A DNA stretch of 64,000 bases from assembly GCA_002328185.1 (NCBI GenBank), contig DCWQ01000007.1, positions 1 to 64,000 on the forward strand, given 5' to 3'. The notes under the pieces were generated by a model, which made no database searches, had not been told where the DNA came from, and worked only from the letters and a program-made list of their open reading frames with translations. Shown piece after piece: positions 8,486 to 17,130 of this stretch. How positions within the stretch are numbered: the first letter of the stretch is position 1; every line of letters starts with the position of its first letter. This stretch comes from Dehalococcoidia bacterium UBA2158. Its GTDB lineage: Bacteria; Chloroflexota; Dehalococcoidia; Lucifugimonadales; UBA3495. The translations under genes and the position numbers were made by a program.

Positions 8486-9469
8486 ATGACCAGCTTCCCC
8501 GACTCGAGGTTGCGCCGACTGCGCGTCAGCGATCCCATGCGCAACATGGCCCGGGAGACCCGGCTGTCCGTCAAAGAGTTCGTCTACCCGCTGTTCGTGG
8601 CCCATGGCAGCGGCGTCAAAGAAGCGATAGAACCGATGCCTGGCCAATTCCAGATGTCCATAGACGTTCTGTCTGAAGAAGTTGGAGAGGCTGCCGAATT
8701 GGGCATCCCATCGGTGTTGCTGTTTGGACTGCCCGCCGAGAAAGACCCCCTGGGCGTCGAGGGCTACGACCCCGAAGGCATCGTCCAAGAAGCGGTGCGC
8801 ATGATCAAGAAGAACCACCCCGGCATGATGGTGGTGACCGACGTCTGCATGTGCGAGTACACAGACCACGGCCACTGCGGCGTAATCGCCAACGATAGGA
8901 TCGACAACGACCAAACACTGGAATTACTAGGCAAGACCGCCGTATCCCACGTGCAAGCGGGCGCCGATCTTCCCGCCCCGTCGGCCATGATGGACGGCCA
9001 GGTCTGGGCCATCCGCCGGGCATTGAACGACCACGGCTACGACGACACGCCGATCATGGGCTACGCGGCCAAATACTCGTCCGGATTCTACGGCCCATTC
9101 CGGGTAGCCGCCGATTCCACGCCCCAGTTCGGCGACCGGAAGAGCTACCAGATGGACCCGGCCAACGCCCGCATGGCCATGCGAGAGATCGAAGCTGACA
9201 TCTCCGAGGGCGCAGACATAGTCATGGTTAAGCCGGCCTTGTCTTATTTGGACGTCATCCGGCAGGCCAAGGACCGGTTCGTCCTGCCCTTAGCGGCCTA
9301 CAATGTCAGCGGCGAGTACTCCATGATCAAGGCCGCGGCGGCCAACGGTTGGGTCGACGAGAAGACCGTGACCATGGAAGTATTGACCTCCATCAAACGG
9401 GCCGGAGCCGACACCATCCTCAGCTATCACGCGAAAGAAGTTGCGCGGTGGCTTAAAGAAGCCGAATAA
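8486..9469 (+). CDS. hemB: Delta-aminolevulinic acid dehydratase (porphobilinogen synthase)
   Basis: HemB condenses two 5-aminolevulinates into porphobilinogen. The 327-residue protein has the catalytic zinc ligands Cys121, Cys123 and Cys131 within TDVCMCEYTDHGHCG, so it is of the zinc-dependent type. The two Schiff-base lysines are at about 196 (YAAKYSS) and 249 (VMVKPA). A clear AGGAG lies seven bases upstream of the ATG. It is in the middle of the tetrapyrrole operon, 30 bp after cobA-hemD. Confidence 0.97.
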   Translation: MTSFPDSRLRRLRVSDPMRNMARETRLSVKEFVYPLFVAHGSGVKEAIEPMPGQFQMSIDVLSEEVGEAAELGIPSVLLFGLPAEKDPLGVEGYDPEGIVQEAVRMIKKNHPGMMVVTDVCMCEYTDHGHCGVIANDRIDNDQTLELLGKTAVSHVQAGADLPAPSAMMDGQVWAIRRALNDHGYDDTPIMGYAAKYSSGFYGPFRVAADSTPQFGDRKSYQMDPANARMAMREIEADISEGADIVMVKPALSYLDVIRQAKDRFVLPLAAYNVSGEYSMIKAAAANGWVDEKTVTMEVLTSIKRAGADTILSYHAKEVARWLKEAE

Positions 9470-9501
9470 CTCTCTTACCCAAATTATTATCAGGACGTGG
9501 C

Positions 9502-10788
9502 ATGCAACGTAGCAAATCGGAAGCACTGTTCGCCGAGGCGCAGAAATATATCCCAGGCGGCGTCAACAGCCCGGTCCGGTCCTTCAAATCAGTTGGCGGC
9601 ACCCCGCCATTCATCGCCAGGGGCCAAGGGGCGCGGGTCTGGGACGTGGACGGCAATGAATACCTCGACTACTTGGGCTCCTGGGGGCCGTTAGTCTTGG
9701 GGCACTCCCATCCCGCGGTGGTTGAAGTCCTGAAGAAGACTGCCGAGGGCGGCACCAGCTTCGGTGCGCCCGTGGAACAAGAAGTCGAACTGGCCAAGAT
9801 CATCTGTGGCGCGCTGCCATCTGTGGAGTCGGTCCGGCTGGTCAGCTCCGGCACCGAGGCCTGCATGAGCGCCATCCGGCTGGCCCGGGCGTTCACCAAC
9901 CGCGACAAGATCATCAAGTTCGCCGGCTGCTACCACGGCCACGCCGACGGTCTGCTGGTCAAAGCCGGCTCCGGCGCATTGACTCACGGCATACCCACCA
10001 GCGCGGGCGTTCCCGAATCCTACGCCAGCGAAACACTGGTGGCGGAATACAACGACATCGGGTCGGTGGAAAGGTTCTTCGAAGCCAACCCCAACGCCAT
10101 CGCCGCCATCATCATCGAGCCGGTGGCCGGGAACATGGGCGTGGTCCCGCCCGCCAACGGGTTCTTGGAAGCCATCCAGAAGATCACTAAGGACAACGGC
10201 GCGCTGCTGATTTTCGACGAAGTCATCACCGGGTTCCGGGTCGGGCCCAACGGCGCCCAGGGCCTTTACTCCATCACCCCGGACATCACTACCATGGGCA
10301 AGATCATCGGCGGCGGACTACCGGTGGGAGCCTACGGCGGCCGGAAAGATGTCATGGAGATGGTGGCCCCCTTGGGAGCCATGTACCAGGCGGGCACACT
10401 GTCCGGCAACCCGCTGGCGGTCAATGCGGGCATCGCAACCCTGAAAGAATTGCAAAAACCTGGCATCTTCGAGGAGCTAGAAACCCTGGCCGTGCAGTTG
10501 ACAGATGGCCTGACCAAGGCCTTTCAAGCGGTGGAGATACCCTCCACCATCAATCGGGTCGGCTCCATGTTCACCGGGTTCTTCAACGCCGGTCCGGTGG
10601 CCGGCCTGGCCCACGCCCAAGGTTCGGACACCGAGATGTACGGACGCTACTTCCACGCCATGCAGGAACAGGGAGTCTACATCGCACCCTCCCAGTTCGA
10701 GGCCGGTTTCGTCTCCACGGCCCACACCGAAGCCGACATTGACGCCACTATTGAAAAGGCATCGAAAGCCCTCAGTACCCTCCGGTAG
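9502..10788 (+). CDS. hemL: Glutamate-1-semialdehyde 2,1-aminomutase
   Basis: HemL is a PLP enzyme that converts glutamate-1-semialdehyde to 5-aminolevulinate. The 428-residue protein has the motif YIPGGVNSPVR at the N-terminus, SSGTEACMSAIRLAR for phosphate binding, FDEVITGFR with the PLP-ring Asp at about 239, and the Schiff-base Lys267 in TTMGKIIGGGLP. It is the last gene of the tetrapyrrole operon and is followed by a strong terminator. Its presence shows the C5 (glutamate) route; the partner hemA is not in this window. Confidence 0.97.
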   Translation: MQRSKSEALFAEAQKYIPGGVNSPVRSFKSVGGTPPFIARGQGARVWDVDGNEYLDYLGSWGPLVLGHSHPAVVEVLKKTAEGGTSFGAPVEQEVELAKIICGALPSVESVRLVSSGTEACMSAIRLARAFTNRDKIIKFAGCYHGHADGLLVKAGSGALTHGIPTSAGVPESYASETLVAEYNDIGSVERFFEANPNAIAAIIIEPVAGNMGVVPPANGFLEAIQKITKDNGALLIFDEVITGFRVGPNGAQGLYSITPDITTMGKIIGGGLPVGAYGGRKDVMEMVAPLGAMYQAGTLSGNPLAVNAGIATLKELQKPGIFEELETLAVQLTDGLTKAFQAVEIPSTINRVGSMFTGFFNAGPVAGLAHAQGSDTEMYGRYFHAMQEQGVYIAPSQFEAGFVSTAHTEADIDATIEKASKALSTLR

Positions 10789-10806
10789 CTCACAAGCTTG
10801 ACCACA

Positions 10807-10838
10807 AAAAAGGCTCCCCATTTTTGGGGAGCCTTTTT
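10807..10838. terminator. Bidirectional intrinsic terminator between hemL and sodN
   Basis: A near-perfect hairpin AAAAGGCTCCCCA / TGGGGAGCCTTTT lies between the convergent hemL and sodN genes. It has T runs on both strands, so it can end transcription from both sides. Confidence 0.9.
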
Positions 10839-10862
10839 GTTTTGCCCTAGTTAAGTTGTAGC

Positions 10863-11333
10863 CTACGAACCGTAACGCGCGACTGCGTGAGGGTCACTGT
10901 AGGACTCGCCCTTGGTGGCCCAGAATGCGGTTGCGATGGTGTCGCAGGTGGCGACCAGTTCTTCGCACTTGGCCATGTCGATGTTCTGCTTGCATTGTCC
11001 AGCCAACTTCAGGGCGGCGTTGAACGTTGCATGCAGGTCGAAACCGGCGGGAGTGTTCGGCCAACCGTAGTCGGCCCAAAGCACGGCTAGCTCGTGCTTG
11101 CAGGTCTCGGCATGTTGCTCTTTGACTTCAACATACCGGGCAATCTTGTTGGCATAGTCCGCAAATCCAGCAGCGTCGCCGTCACTGGGCCGCTCCAACG
11201 CTTGAATCCGCAGGACCATCTTCTGGACGGTCTGGGCGGCTATCTTTGCCGAGACGGGGTCGTAGATCCCGCATGGGATGTCACAATGGGCTTGGGCGAT
11301 TTCTGGCTTGATCCAGCCTATGGGGTTAAACAT
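10863..11333 (-). CDS. sodN: Nickel superoxide dismutase precursor
   Basis: NiSOD dismutates superoxide in the cytoplasm. Residues 16-26 read HCDIPCGIYDP, matching the nickel hook HCDLPCGVYDP; nickel is held by the new N-terminal His, Cys2 and Cys6 after cleavage. Residues 1-15 therefore form the propeptide removed by a SodX-type peptidase. The remainder is the helical domain that builds the hexamer. Total length (156) is typical for a precursor. AGGAG precedes the ATG by a suitable gap. No sodX-like peptidase gene is next to it, whereas sodN-sodX pairs are common, so the protease must be encoded elsewhere. The gene converges on hemL and diverges from ilvD. Confidence 0.96.
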   Translation of the reverse strand: MFNPIGWIKPEIAQAHCDIPCGIYDPVSAKIAAQTVQKMVLRIQALERPSDGDAAGFADYANKIARYVEVKEQHAETCKHELAVLWADYGWPNTPAGFDLHATFNAALKLAGQCKQNIDMAKCEELVATCDTIATAFWATKGESYSDPHAVARYGS

Positions 11334-11357
11334 GGCAGCCTCTCCTGACTACACCTG

Positions 11358-11384
11358 ATTTTAAGCAAGCAACAGCGTAATCAA
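11358..11384 (-). promoter_or_regulatory. Candidate promoter of sodN
   Basis: On the minus strand TTGATT (11384-11379) and TAAAAT (11363-11358) are separated by 15 bases. The predicted start near 11351 would give an 18-base leader containing the Shine-Dalgarno sequence. The short spacer lowers confidence. Confidence 0.4.
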
Positions 11385-11443
11385 AATTTGGTAGGGACGC
11401 AACCCCTGATTCGTGCCTGAGATCCTCTTGATATTCGCCCATC

Positions 11444-11473
11444 TTGTAACCACTTAGTATAGGCCCTTATAAT
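11444..11473 (+). promoter_or_regulatory. Candidate promoter of ilvD
   Basis: TTGTAA at 11444-11449 and a perfect TATAAT at 11468-11473 are 18 bases apart. The predicted start near 11480 gives a leader of about 84 bases before the preferred GTG at 11564. I see no leader peptide rich in branched-chain codons and no T-box in this leader. Confidence 0.5.
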
Positions 11474-11563
11474 TGTCCGATTACGCGATACCGCAGACCA
11501 TTGCCTATCGATAAACCGTTTGGCAATCATTCGGTGATTATTCAACTCCCAGGAGATGAACCA

Positions 11564-13252
11564 GTGGCGACAAAAACCAGACCCACCCATATGAGACACC
11601 GCAGCAGTGAGTTGGTTGACGGCCCGAATCGAGCGCCGTCTCGGGCCATGCTGATGGCCATGGGCCTGACCCAAGAAGACATGAAAAAACCTTTCGTCTC
11701 CATCGCCAACCTGGCCAGCGACGTCACCCCCTGCAACGTCCACCTGGACCGGTTCGCCCAGGCGGCCAAAGAAGGCGTGCGCGCTGAAGACGGAGTTCCC
11801 TTCGAGTTTGGCACCATCACGGTGAGCGACGGCATCTCCATGGGCACCGAGGGCATGAAGACCTCACTGGTCAGCCGAGAAGTCATCGCTGACTCCATCG
11901 AACTGGTCACCTTTGGTGAACGCATGGACGGTCTGATCACCATTGCCGGGTGCGACAAGAATATGCCCGGCTGCATGATGGCCATGGCCCGTTTGAACGT
12001 GCCGTCCATCTTCATGTACGGCGGGGCGATCATGCCCGGTCAGTTCAAAGGCAAAGACGTTAACATACAAGACGTGTTCGAAGCAGTGGGCGCCTACGCC
12101 ACCGGCGACATGAGCCTGGAGGACCTCACAACGCTGGAATGCGTAGCCTGTCCCGGCGAGGGTTCTTGCGCTGGCTTGTTCACCGCCAACACCATGTCCA
12201 CCAGCATCGAAGTTATGGGCATGTCCCTTCCCGGTGACGCCTCGATTCCGGCCATCGACCCCAGGAAGCTGGGCGAGGCCAGGGACGTGGGACGGACCTT
12301 GATGCGTCTTTTGGAAGAGGACATCCGCCCCCGTGACATCTTGACCAAACAGGCCTTTGAAAACGCCATCACCGTGGCCGTGTCCATGGGCGGCTCCACC
12401 AATTCGGTGCTGCACCTGATAGCCATCGCTCGGGAAGTTGATATCAAACTGACCCTGGACGATTTCGACCGCATCAGCCGCAACACTCCTTACATCGCCG
12501 ATATGAAACCGGCCGGACAATACGTCATGTCCGACCTCAATCGTTACGGCGGCATCGCTCTGGTTATGAAGCGCCTGCTGAACGCCGGATTGCTTCACGG
12601 CAACGCCACCACCGTCACCGGCAAGACCCTGCGGGAGAACGTTGAGGCTGTGGAGACGATCGAAGACCAACCGGTGGTCTACCAGATCGACGCCCCGCGC
12701 GCTCCCACCGGCGGCTTGGCCATCCTTCGAGGCAACATCGCCCCCGACGGCGCAGTGATCAAGGTCGCCGGACATCAAGAAAAGTTATTCGAGGGCCCGG
12801 CCAGGGTCTTCGACCAGGAACCGGCCGCTTTCCAGGCCATCCAACGGGGCGAGGTCAAGGCCGGTGACATCGTGATCATCCGGTATGAAGGTCCCAAGGG
12901 CGGGCCGGGCATGCAGGAGATGCTGTCTGTTACCGCCGCCATCGTGGGACAAGGACTGGGCGACGACGTTGCCCTGATTACCGACGGCCGGTTCTCCGGC
13001 GCCTCCCACGGCCCAATGGTCGGCCACGTTGCCCCCGAAGCCGCGGTGGGCGGGCCCATCGCGTTGATCCAGGAAGGCGACATCGTCACCTTGGACATCC
13101 CAGGCCGCCAATTGAACGTAAATATCACAGGAGAAGAACTGACCGACCGGCAGAGCAAGTGGAAGCCCCTACCGCCCAACTACACCACTGGGGCTCTGGC
13201 AAAATACGCCAAACTTGTTTCATCCGCCTCGGATGGGGCGGTGACGCACTAA
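11564..13252 (+). CDS. ilvD: Dihydroxy-acid dehydratase
   Basis: IlvD dehydrates dihydroxyisovalerate and its homologue in valine, isoleucine and leucine synthesis, using an iron-sulfur cluster. Motifs present are [18 protein letters not shown], the cluster and Mg region [13 protein letters not shown], and [20 protein letters not shown], supplying the cluster cysteines. The C-terminal [15 protein letters not shown] motif is also intact. The frame is open from a TTG at 11501. The GTG at 11564 is preferred because AGGAG lies eight bases before it and the family begins about here; from it the protein has 562 residues. It may be cotranscribed with the malic enzyme 42 bp downstream. Confidence 0.95.
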   Translation: MATKTRPTHMRHRSSELVDGPNRAPSRAMLMAMGLTQEDMKKPFVSIANLASDVTPCNVHLDRFAQAAKEGVRAEDGVPFEFGTITVSDGISMGTEGMKTSLVSREVIADSIELVTFGERMDGLITIAGCDKNMPGCMMAMARLNVPSIFMYGGAIMPGQFKGKDVNIQDVFEAVGAYATGDMSLEDLTTLECVACPGEGSCAGLFTANTMSTSIEVMGMSLPGDASIPAIDPRKLGEARDVGRTLMRLLEEDIRPRDILTKQAFENAITVAVSMGGSTNSVLHLIAIAREVDIKLTLDDFDRISRNTPYIADMKPAGQYVMSDLNRYGGIALVMKRLLNAGLLHGNATTVTGKTLRENVEAVETIEDQPVVYQIDAPRAPTGGLAILRGNIAPDGAVIKVAGHQEKLFEGPARVFDQEPAAFQAIQRGEVKAGDIVIIRYEGPKGGPGMQEMLSVTAAIVGQGLGDDVALITDGRFSGASHGPMVGHVAPEAAVGGPIALIQEGDIVTLDIPGRQLNVNITGEELTDRQSKWKPLPPNYTTGALAKYAKLVSSASDGAVTH

Positions 13253-13294
13253 TTTTTGGCCCTCTAGATCAGGACTAATAGGAGATTAATCAAG

Positions 13295-14449
13295 ATGGCT
13301 CAACAATCCAGGGACTATGGGAAAGAGGCGATCGACCGCCACCGGGAAACGCGCGGAAAGGTCAGCATCGCTCCCAAGATGGTAGTTGAGACGCTGGACG
13401 ATCTGTCCATCGCCTACACTCCCGGCGTCGCCTCTGTCTGCATGACAATCCATGGGGACGTATCGGAGTCCTACCATCTGACCAACCGGGCCAACACCGT
13501 GGCGGTGGTGACCGACGGTTCCGCAGTGCTGGGGTTGGGCAACATCGGCCCAGAGGCCGCGATGCCGGTCATGGAGGGCAAGTCCATCCTGTTCAAGGGC
13601 CTGGCCGACATTGACGCGTTCCCCATCTGCCTGGCGACCCAAGACAATGACGTAATCATCCAGACCGTGCGCGCGCTGGCCCCAAGTTTCGGTGGCATCA
13701 ACCTGGAAGACATCGCCGCGCCCCGCTGCTTCGATATCGAAGACGCCCTGCAGGACCTGGGCATCCCGGTGTTCCATGACGACCAACACGGCACAGCCAT
13801 CGCCGTCCTGGCGGGGGTGATGAACGCCCTGCTGGTAACCGACCGCAAGATCGAAGACGCGAAGTTCGTATTCGCAGGTGCCGGAGCTGGTGGCATCGCT
13901 TCCACCAAGCTGCTCATGGAACAAGGCGCAACCCACGTGACCCTGGTGGACAGCACCGGCATCATTCACCGCGACCGGTCAGACCTGACCGCTGTGAAGT
14001 CCGCCATGCTGGAAACGACCAACCCGGACAATACCCGGGGCAGCATCGAAGACGCCATGCGCGGCGCCGATGTGTTCATCGGTCTATCGGCTGCTGACGC
14101 CGTTACTCCCGAGATGGTCTCTTCGATGGCCAAGGACTCGATAGTGTTCGCGATGGCCAATCCCATCCCGGAGATCTGGCCCGACGAGGCCCGCGCCGCC
14201 GGGGCCGCGGTGGTGGGTACCGGGCGCAGCGATTTTCCTAATCAGATCAATAACAGCCTGGTCTTCCCGGGCGTGTTCCGCGGTGCCTTAGACTCGCATT
14301 CCACCAGGGTGACCACCCGGATGAAGCTGGCCGCCGGCACCGCGCTGGCAGCGCTGGTTCACGAGCCCACGCCGGAGAACGTCATTCCCTGGTCGCTGGA
14401 CCGGCAGGTAGCCCAGACCGTCGCCAAAGCTGTGGCCGAGGCGGCCTAG
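13295..14449 (+). CDS. Malic enzyme, NAD(P)-dependent, short type
   Basis: This 384-residue enzyme decarboxylates malate to pyruvate. It has the catalytic YTPGVASVC motif, the metal-binding segment IPVFHDDQHGTAIA and the nucleotide-binding Rossmann motif FAGAGAGGIASTKLL. It lacks the phosphotransacetylase-like C-terminal domain of MaeB, so it is the short bacterial form. AGGAG is well placed before the ATG. The nearby ilvD uses pyruvate-derived carbon, a loose metabolic link. The cofactor preference cannot be read from the sequence with certainty. Confidence 0.94.
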   Translation: MAQQSRDYGKEAIDRHRETRGKVSIAPKMVVETLDDLSIAYTPGVASVCMTIHGDVSESYHLTNRANTVAVVTDGSAVLGLGNIGPEAAMPVMEGKSILFKGLADIDAFPICLATQDNDVIIQTVRALAPSFGGINLEDIAAPRCFDIEDALQDLGIPVFHDDQHGTAIAVLAGVMNALLVTDRKIEDAKFVFAGAGAGGIASTKLLMEQGATHVTLVDSTGIIHRDRSDLTAVKSAMLETTNPDNTRGSIEDAMRGADVFIGLSAADAVTPEMVSSMAKDSIVFAMANPIPEIWPDEARAAGAAVVGTGRSDFPNQINNSLVFPGVFRGALDSHSTRVTTRMKLAAGTALAALVHEPTPENVIPWSLDRQVAQTVAKAVAEAA

Positions 14450-14456
14450 AGCCGTC

Positions 14457-16040
14457 ATGCCGTCTCATTCTTCGCCACGCGTAACCGTAGAATCCCTGGA
14501 CCGGTTCCGGGAGAACCTGCGATCGCTGGTTGCCGAGAAGGCTAAGACGCTGCCGAACCTCCGCTACTGCGACCTCCGCATCGAGGTACGGGAAGAGAAG
14601 GGGGCTGTAGCCGAGAACGGCGCAGAGAAGAGCAGCTCTGAAGACTACGCATTCGACTTCGGCGTCCGGGCCATCGCCGGGGGGCGCACCAGTTCCTCTG
14701 GCTACTACGGTCGGATATTGGGCACGTCCGACCTGGACCGCCTGGAGGCGGTAGTTTGGGACGGCATAAAACAAGCCCACAACCGGGCCTGCGCCAGCGC
14801 CAGACAGAAAACCCAAGTTCGGAGTAGCTACCCGGGCCTGGGCGGCAGTCTAACCCCCAGCGAACTTGCCCCCGTGGCAGTCCACCAAGCTACTACCGTC
14901 CCGGCAACCTACCAGACCGACCCCAGGCGGGTGCCCCTGGCTGAAACCATCGCCATGGCCGTGGACGGCTGCAAAGCGATGCAAGGCCAGGGCGGCAACA
15001 TCGTCTACTCCGCCTGTTCGTCATCCACCTTCCTGCTCCGGGAGCTGTTCTTGAGCTCCGACGGCGCGGACATCGACCAGAGCTTCGCCCAGACCGAGGG
15101 TTTCGCCATCGCCATCTGTTCCGGCGAGCACGGCAACTTCGAGCTGTACGACTTCACCGGCCACCAACGGGGCTGGGAGATACTCACGGACGGATATTCC
15201 AGTGGGCCCATCGTCCTGCCCAATTTCCTGGACTTCTGCAAGACGCTGGGCGCCGACGCCTTGGAAGTTGCCGCCGCGCCGTCCCTGAAACCTCCGGACA
15301 AAGAGGTCACAGTTGTGACCAACCCCCACTTCAACACATTGTTGGTGCACGAGGTGGTAGGCCATCCCTCCGAGTTGGACCGGGCGCTGAAGTATGAAAC
15401 CGGGTACGCCGGCCGGTCCTGGTTCCTAAAGGACATGCAGGACAACCAACTGGGCAACCAGATCGCCTCATCCATGGTCACTGCGTACTCGGACCCGACC
15501 ATGGAGGGCTACGGCTCGTTCGAGTATGACCATGAAGGCACCCCGGCCCGCCGCGCCTATATCCTGAGAGACGGCGTGCTGGAAGAGTTCTTGAACAACC
15601 GGCAGACGGCAGCCATCATGGGTGTCGAACCCAACGGGTCGGCACGCTCAACTGAGGCGCAATTGGTCCCACTGATCCGCATGACCAACACCGTCTTCGG
15701 ACCGGGGCAACAAGTCCCCGAGAGCATCATTTCAGAGGTCGAAGATGGCTACTACATCGCGGGACGACGCACGCCTTCCATCGCCGAGTCCCGGGAGAAC
15801 TTCCGGATCACGGCGGTAAAAGTGTACGAGATCAAGAACGGCCAGTTGGGCCGATTATACCGGGACGGCGGCATCACCTCGGACAGCCGCGACTATTTCA
15901 TGTCCATCAACGCGGTGGGAAACGACCTGCGGGTGAACCCCATTCCTAACTGCGGCAAGGGGCAGCCCATGCAGGCCAAGCGAATGAGCAACGGCGGGCC
16001 CACCATGAGAGGGGTCGCCCGCCTGACCGGGCCCGGTTAA
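14457..16040 (+). CDS. tldD: TldD-like metalloprotease subunit
   Basis: TldD and TldE form a heterodimeric zinc protease that degrades unfolded peptides and in some hosts matures peptide antibiotics. The 527-residue protein carries the active-site motif HEVVGH (HExxxH) in TLLVHEVVGHPSELDRAL, which defines the catalytic TldD partner. The C-terminal segment with GGITSDSRDYFMSINAVG is typical of the family. It begins eight bases after the malic enzyme stop. The non-catalytic partner is two genes downstream at 17131, with rmuC lying between them. The substrate is unknown. Confidence 0.9.
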   Translation: MPSHSSPRVTVESLDRFRENLRSLVAEKAKTLPNLRYCDLRIEVREEKGAVAENGAEKSSSEDYAFDFGVRAIAGGRTSSSGYYGRILGTSDLDRLEAVVWDGIKQAHNRACASARQKTQVRSSYPGLGGSLTPSELAPVAVHQATTVPATYQTDPRRVPLAETIAMAVDGCKAMQGQGGNIVYSACSSSTFLLRELFLSSDGADIDQSFAQTEGFAIAICSGEHGNFELYDFTGHQRGWEILTDGYSSGPIVLPNFLDFCKTLGADALEVAAAPSLKPPDKEVTVVTNPHFNTLLVHEVVGHPSELDRALKYETGYAGRSWFLKDMQDNQLGNQIASSMVTAYSDPTMEGYGSFEYDHEGTPARRAYILRDGVLEEFLNNRQTAAIMGVEPNGSARSTEAQLVPLIRMTNTVFGPGQQVPESIISEVEDGYYIAGRRTPSIAESRENFRITAVKVYEIKNGQLGRLYRDGGITSDSRDYFMSINAVGNDLRVNPIPNCGKGQPMQAKRMSNGGPTMRGVARLTGPG

Positions 16041-16062
16041 CCATGCCGGATTTGGGGGGAGC

Positions 16063-17100
16063 ATGACGGCAGCATCGATCGTCATCGGCATAGTCGCCGT
16101 GTTGTCCACGGGGTTGGCGGCTGCCCTCATGTTTCGCCTGATAAACAAGGGCGGTGGCAGTCAAGAAAGCGCCCTCGGCCATCAAGTTGGCGAAATACGC
16201 CAGGGCATGGATCGGGTCAACGAGGCCATTCAGACTCTCAACGTGGACCGGGCCAGACAATCGGAACGCCTCGAGACCATGCTTAGCAGCCTGAACAGCA
16301 GTTCCTCAGCCCTAAGGGACATCCTGGCCAACACCCAGGTCCGCGGGCAATGGGGTGAGCGGATGGCCGAGGACGTCTTCCGGCTGATCGGTTTCGTGGA
16401 ATTGGTGAACTACACCAAGCAAACAACCATCGCCGAGGGCAGTTCCAGGCCCGATTTCACCATACTGATGCCGGAAAATAAGAAGCTGAACATGGACGCC
16501 AAGTTTCCCCTCACTAACTACATGAAGTTCGTGGAGGCGGAGACAGAGCAGGAAGCCGAGGAACACAGCCGCGCCTTCATCCGCGATGTCCGCGACCGGA
16601 CCCGGGAGGTCGTCGGCCGGGACTACATCAATCCCGAAGACAACACCCTGGACTATGTGCTGGTCTTCATCCCCAACGAGCCCATGTACCACTATATACA
16701 GCAGCACGGGGCGGACGTGGTGGCGGAAGCGCTCCGGAACAAGGTCGTGCTCTGCTCGCCCATCAGCCTGTTCGCCATACTGGGCGTGATACGCCACGCT
16801 CTGGACAACTTCGCCACCGCCCAGGCCTCCAACGAGATCCTCTCGGAGCTGGCCAGCTTCGACCGCCAGTGGGGCCGGTTCACCAAGCAGATGGAGTTGG
16901 TCGGCAGGCGTTTCGAATTGGCCCAGACTGGGTTCGAGGCCCTCTCTGGGACCCGCCGCCGGGCCCTGGAACGGCCGTTGGGCAAGATCCAAGCCATCCG
17001 CCAGCAAAGGGGCATTCCGGATGCTCTCGACGAAGGGACGGATGAGAATGACGACGTTCCGACCCTGACCGAGCCGGCGCCTCTAGAAGACGAAGATTAA
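16063..17100 (+). CDS. rmuC: RmuC family DNA recombination protein
   Basis: RmuC proteins limit inversions at short inverted repeats and carry a PD-(D/E)XK-like nuclease core. The 345-residue protein has one N-terminal membrane segment (about 3-25, SIVIGIVAVLSTGLAAALMF). A coiled-coil stretch follows (about 40-85), then the conserved core with GQWGERMAEDVFRLIGF, SRPDFTILMPENKKLNMDAKFPL and YVLVFIPNEPMYHYI. A GGGGGGAG block sits just before the ATG. It interrupts the tldD/tldE pair, an unusual arrangement. The length is short but within range for the family. Confidence 0.92.
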   Translation: MTAASIVIGIVAVLSTGLAAALMFRLINKGGGSQESALGHQVGEIRQGMDRVNEAIQTLNVDRARQSERLETMLSSLNSSSSALRDILANTQVRGQWGERMAEDVFRLIGFVELVNYTKQTTIAEGSSRPDFTILMPENKKLNMDAKFPLTNYMKFVEAETEQEAEEHSRAFIRDVRDRTREVVGRDYINPEDNTLDYVLVFIPNEPMYHYIQQHGADVVAEALRNKVVLCSPISLFAILGVIRHALDNFATAQASNEILSELASFDRQWGRFTKQMELVGRRFELAQTGFEALSGTRRRALERPLGKIQAIRQQRGIPDALDEGTDENDDVPTLTEPAPLEDED

Positions 17101-17130
17101 CTGGCCCAAGGAAGCGAGGAATTAAAGAAT

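Noticed and set aside
11480..11563. Riboswitch, T-box or leader peptide before ilvD
   Set aside because: The leader is too short and shows no T-box motif, no run of branched-chain codons and no terminator hairpin.
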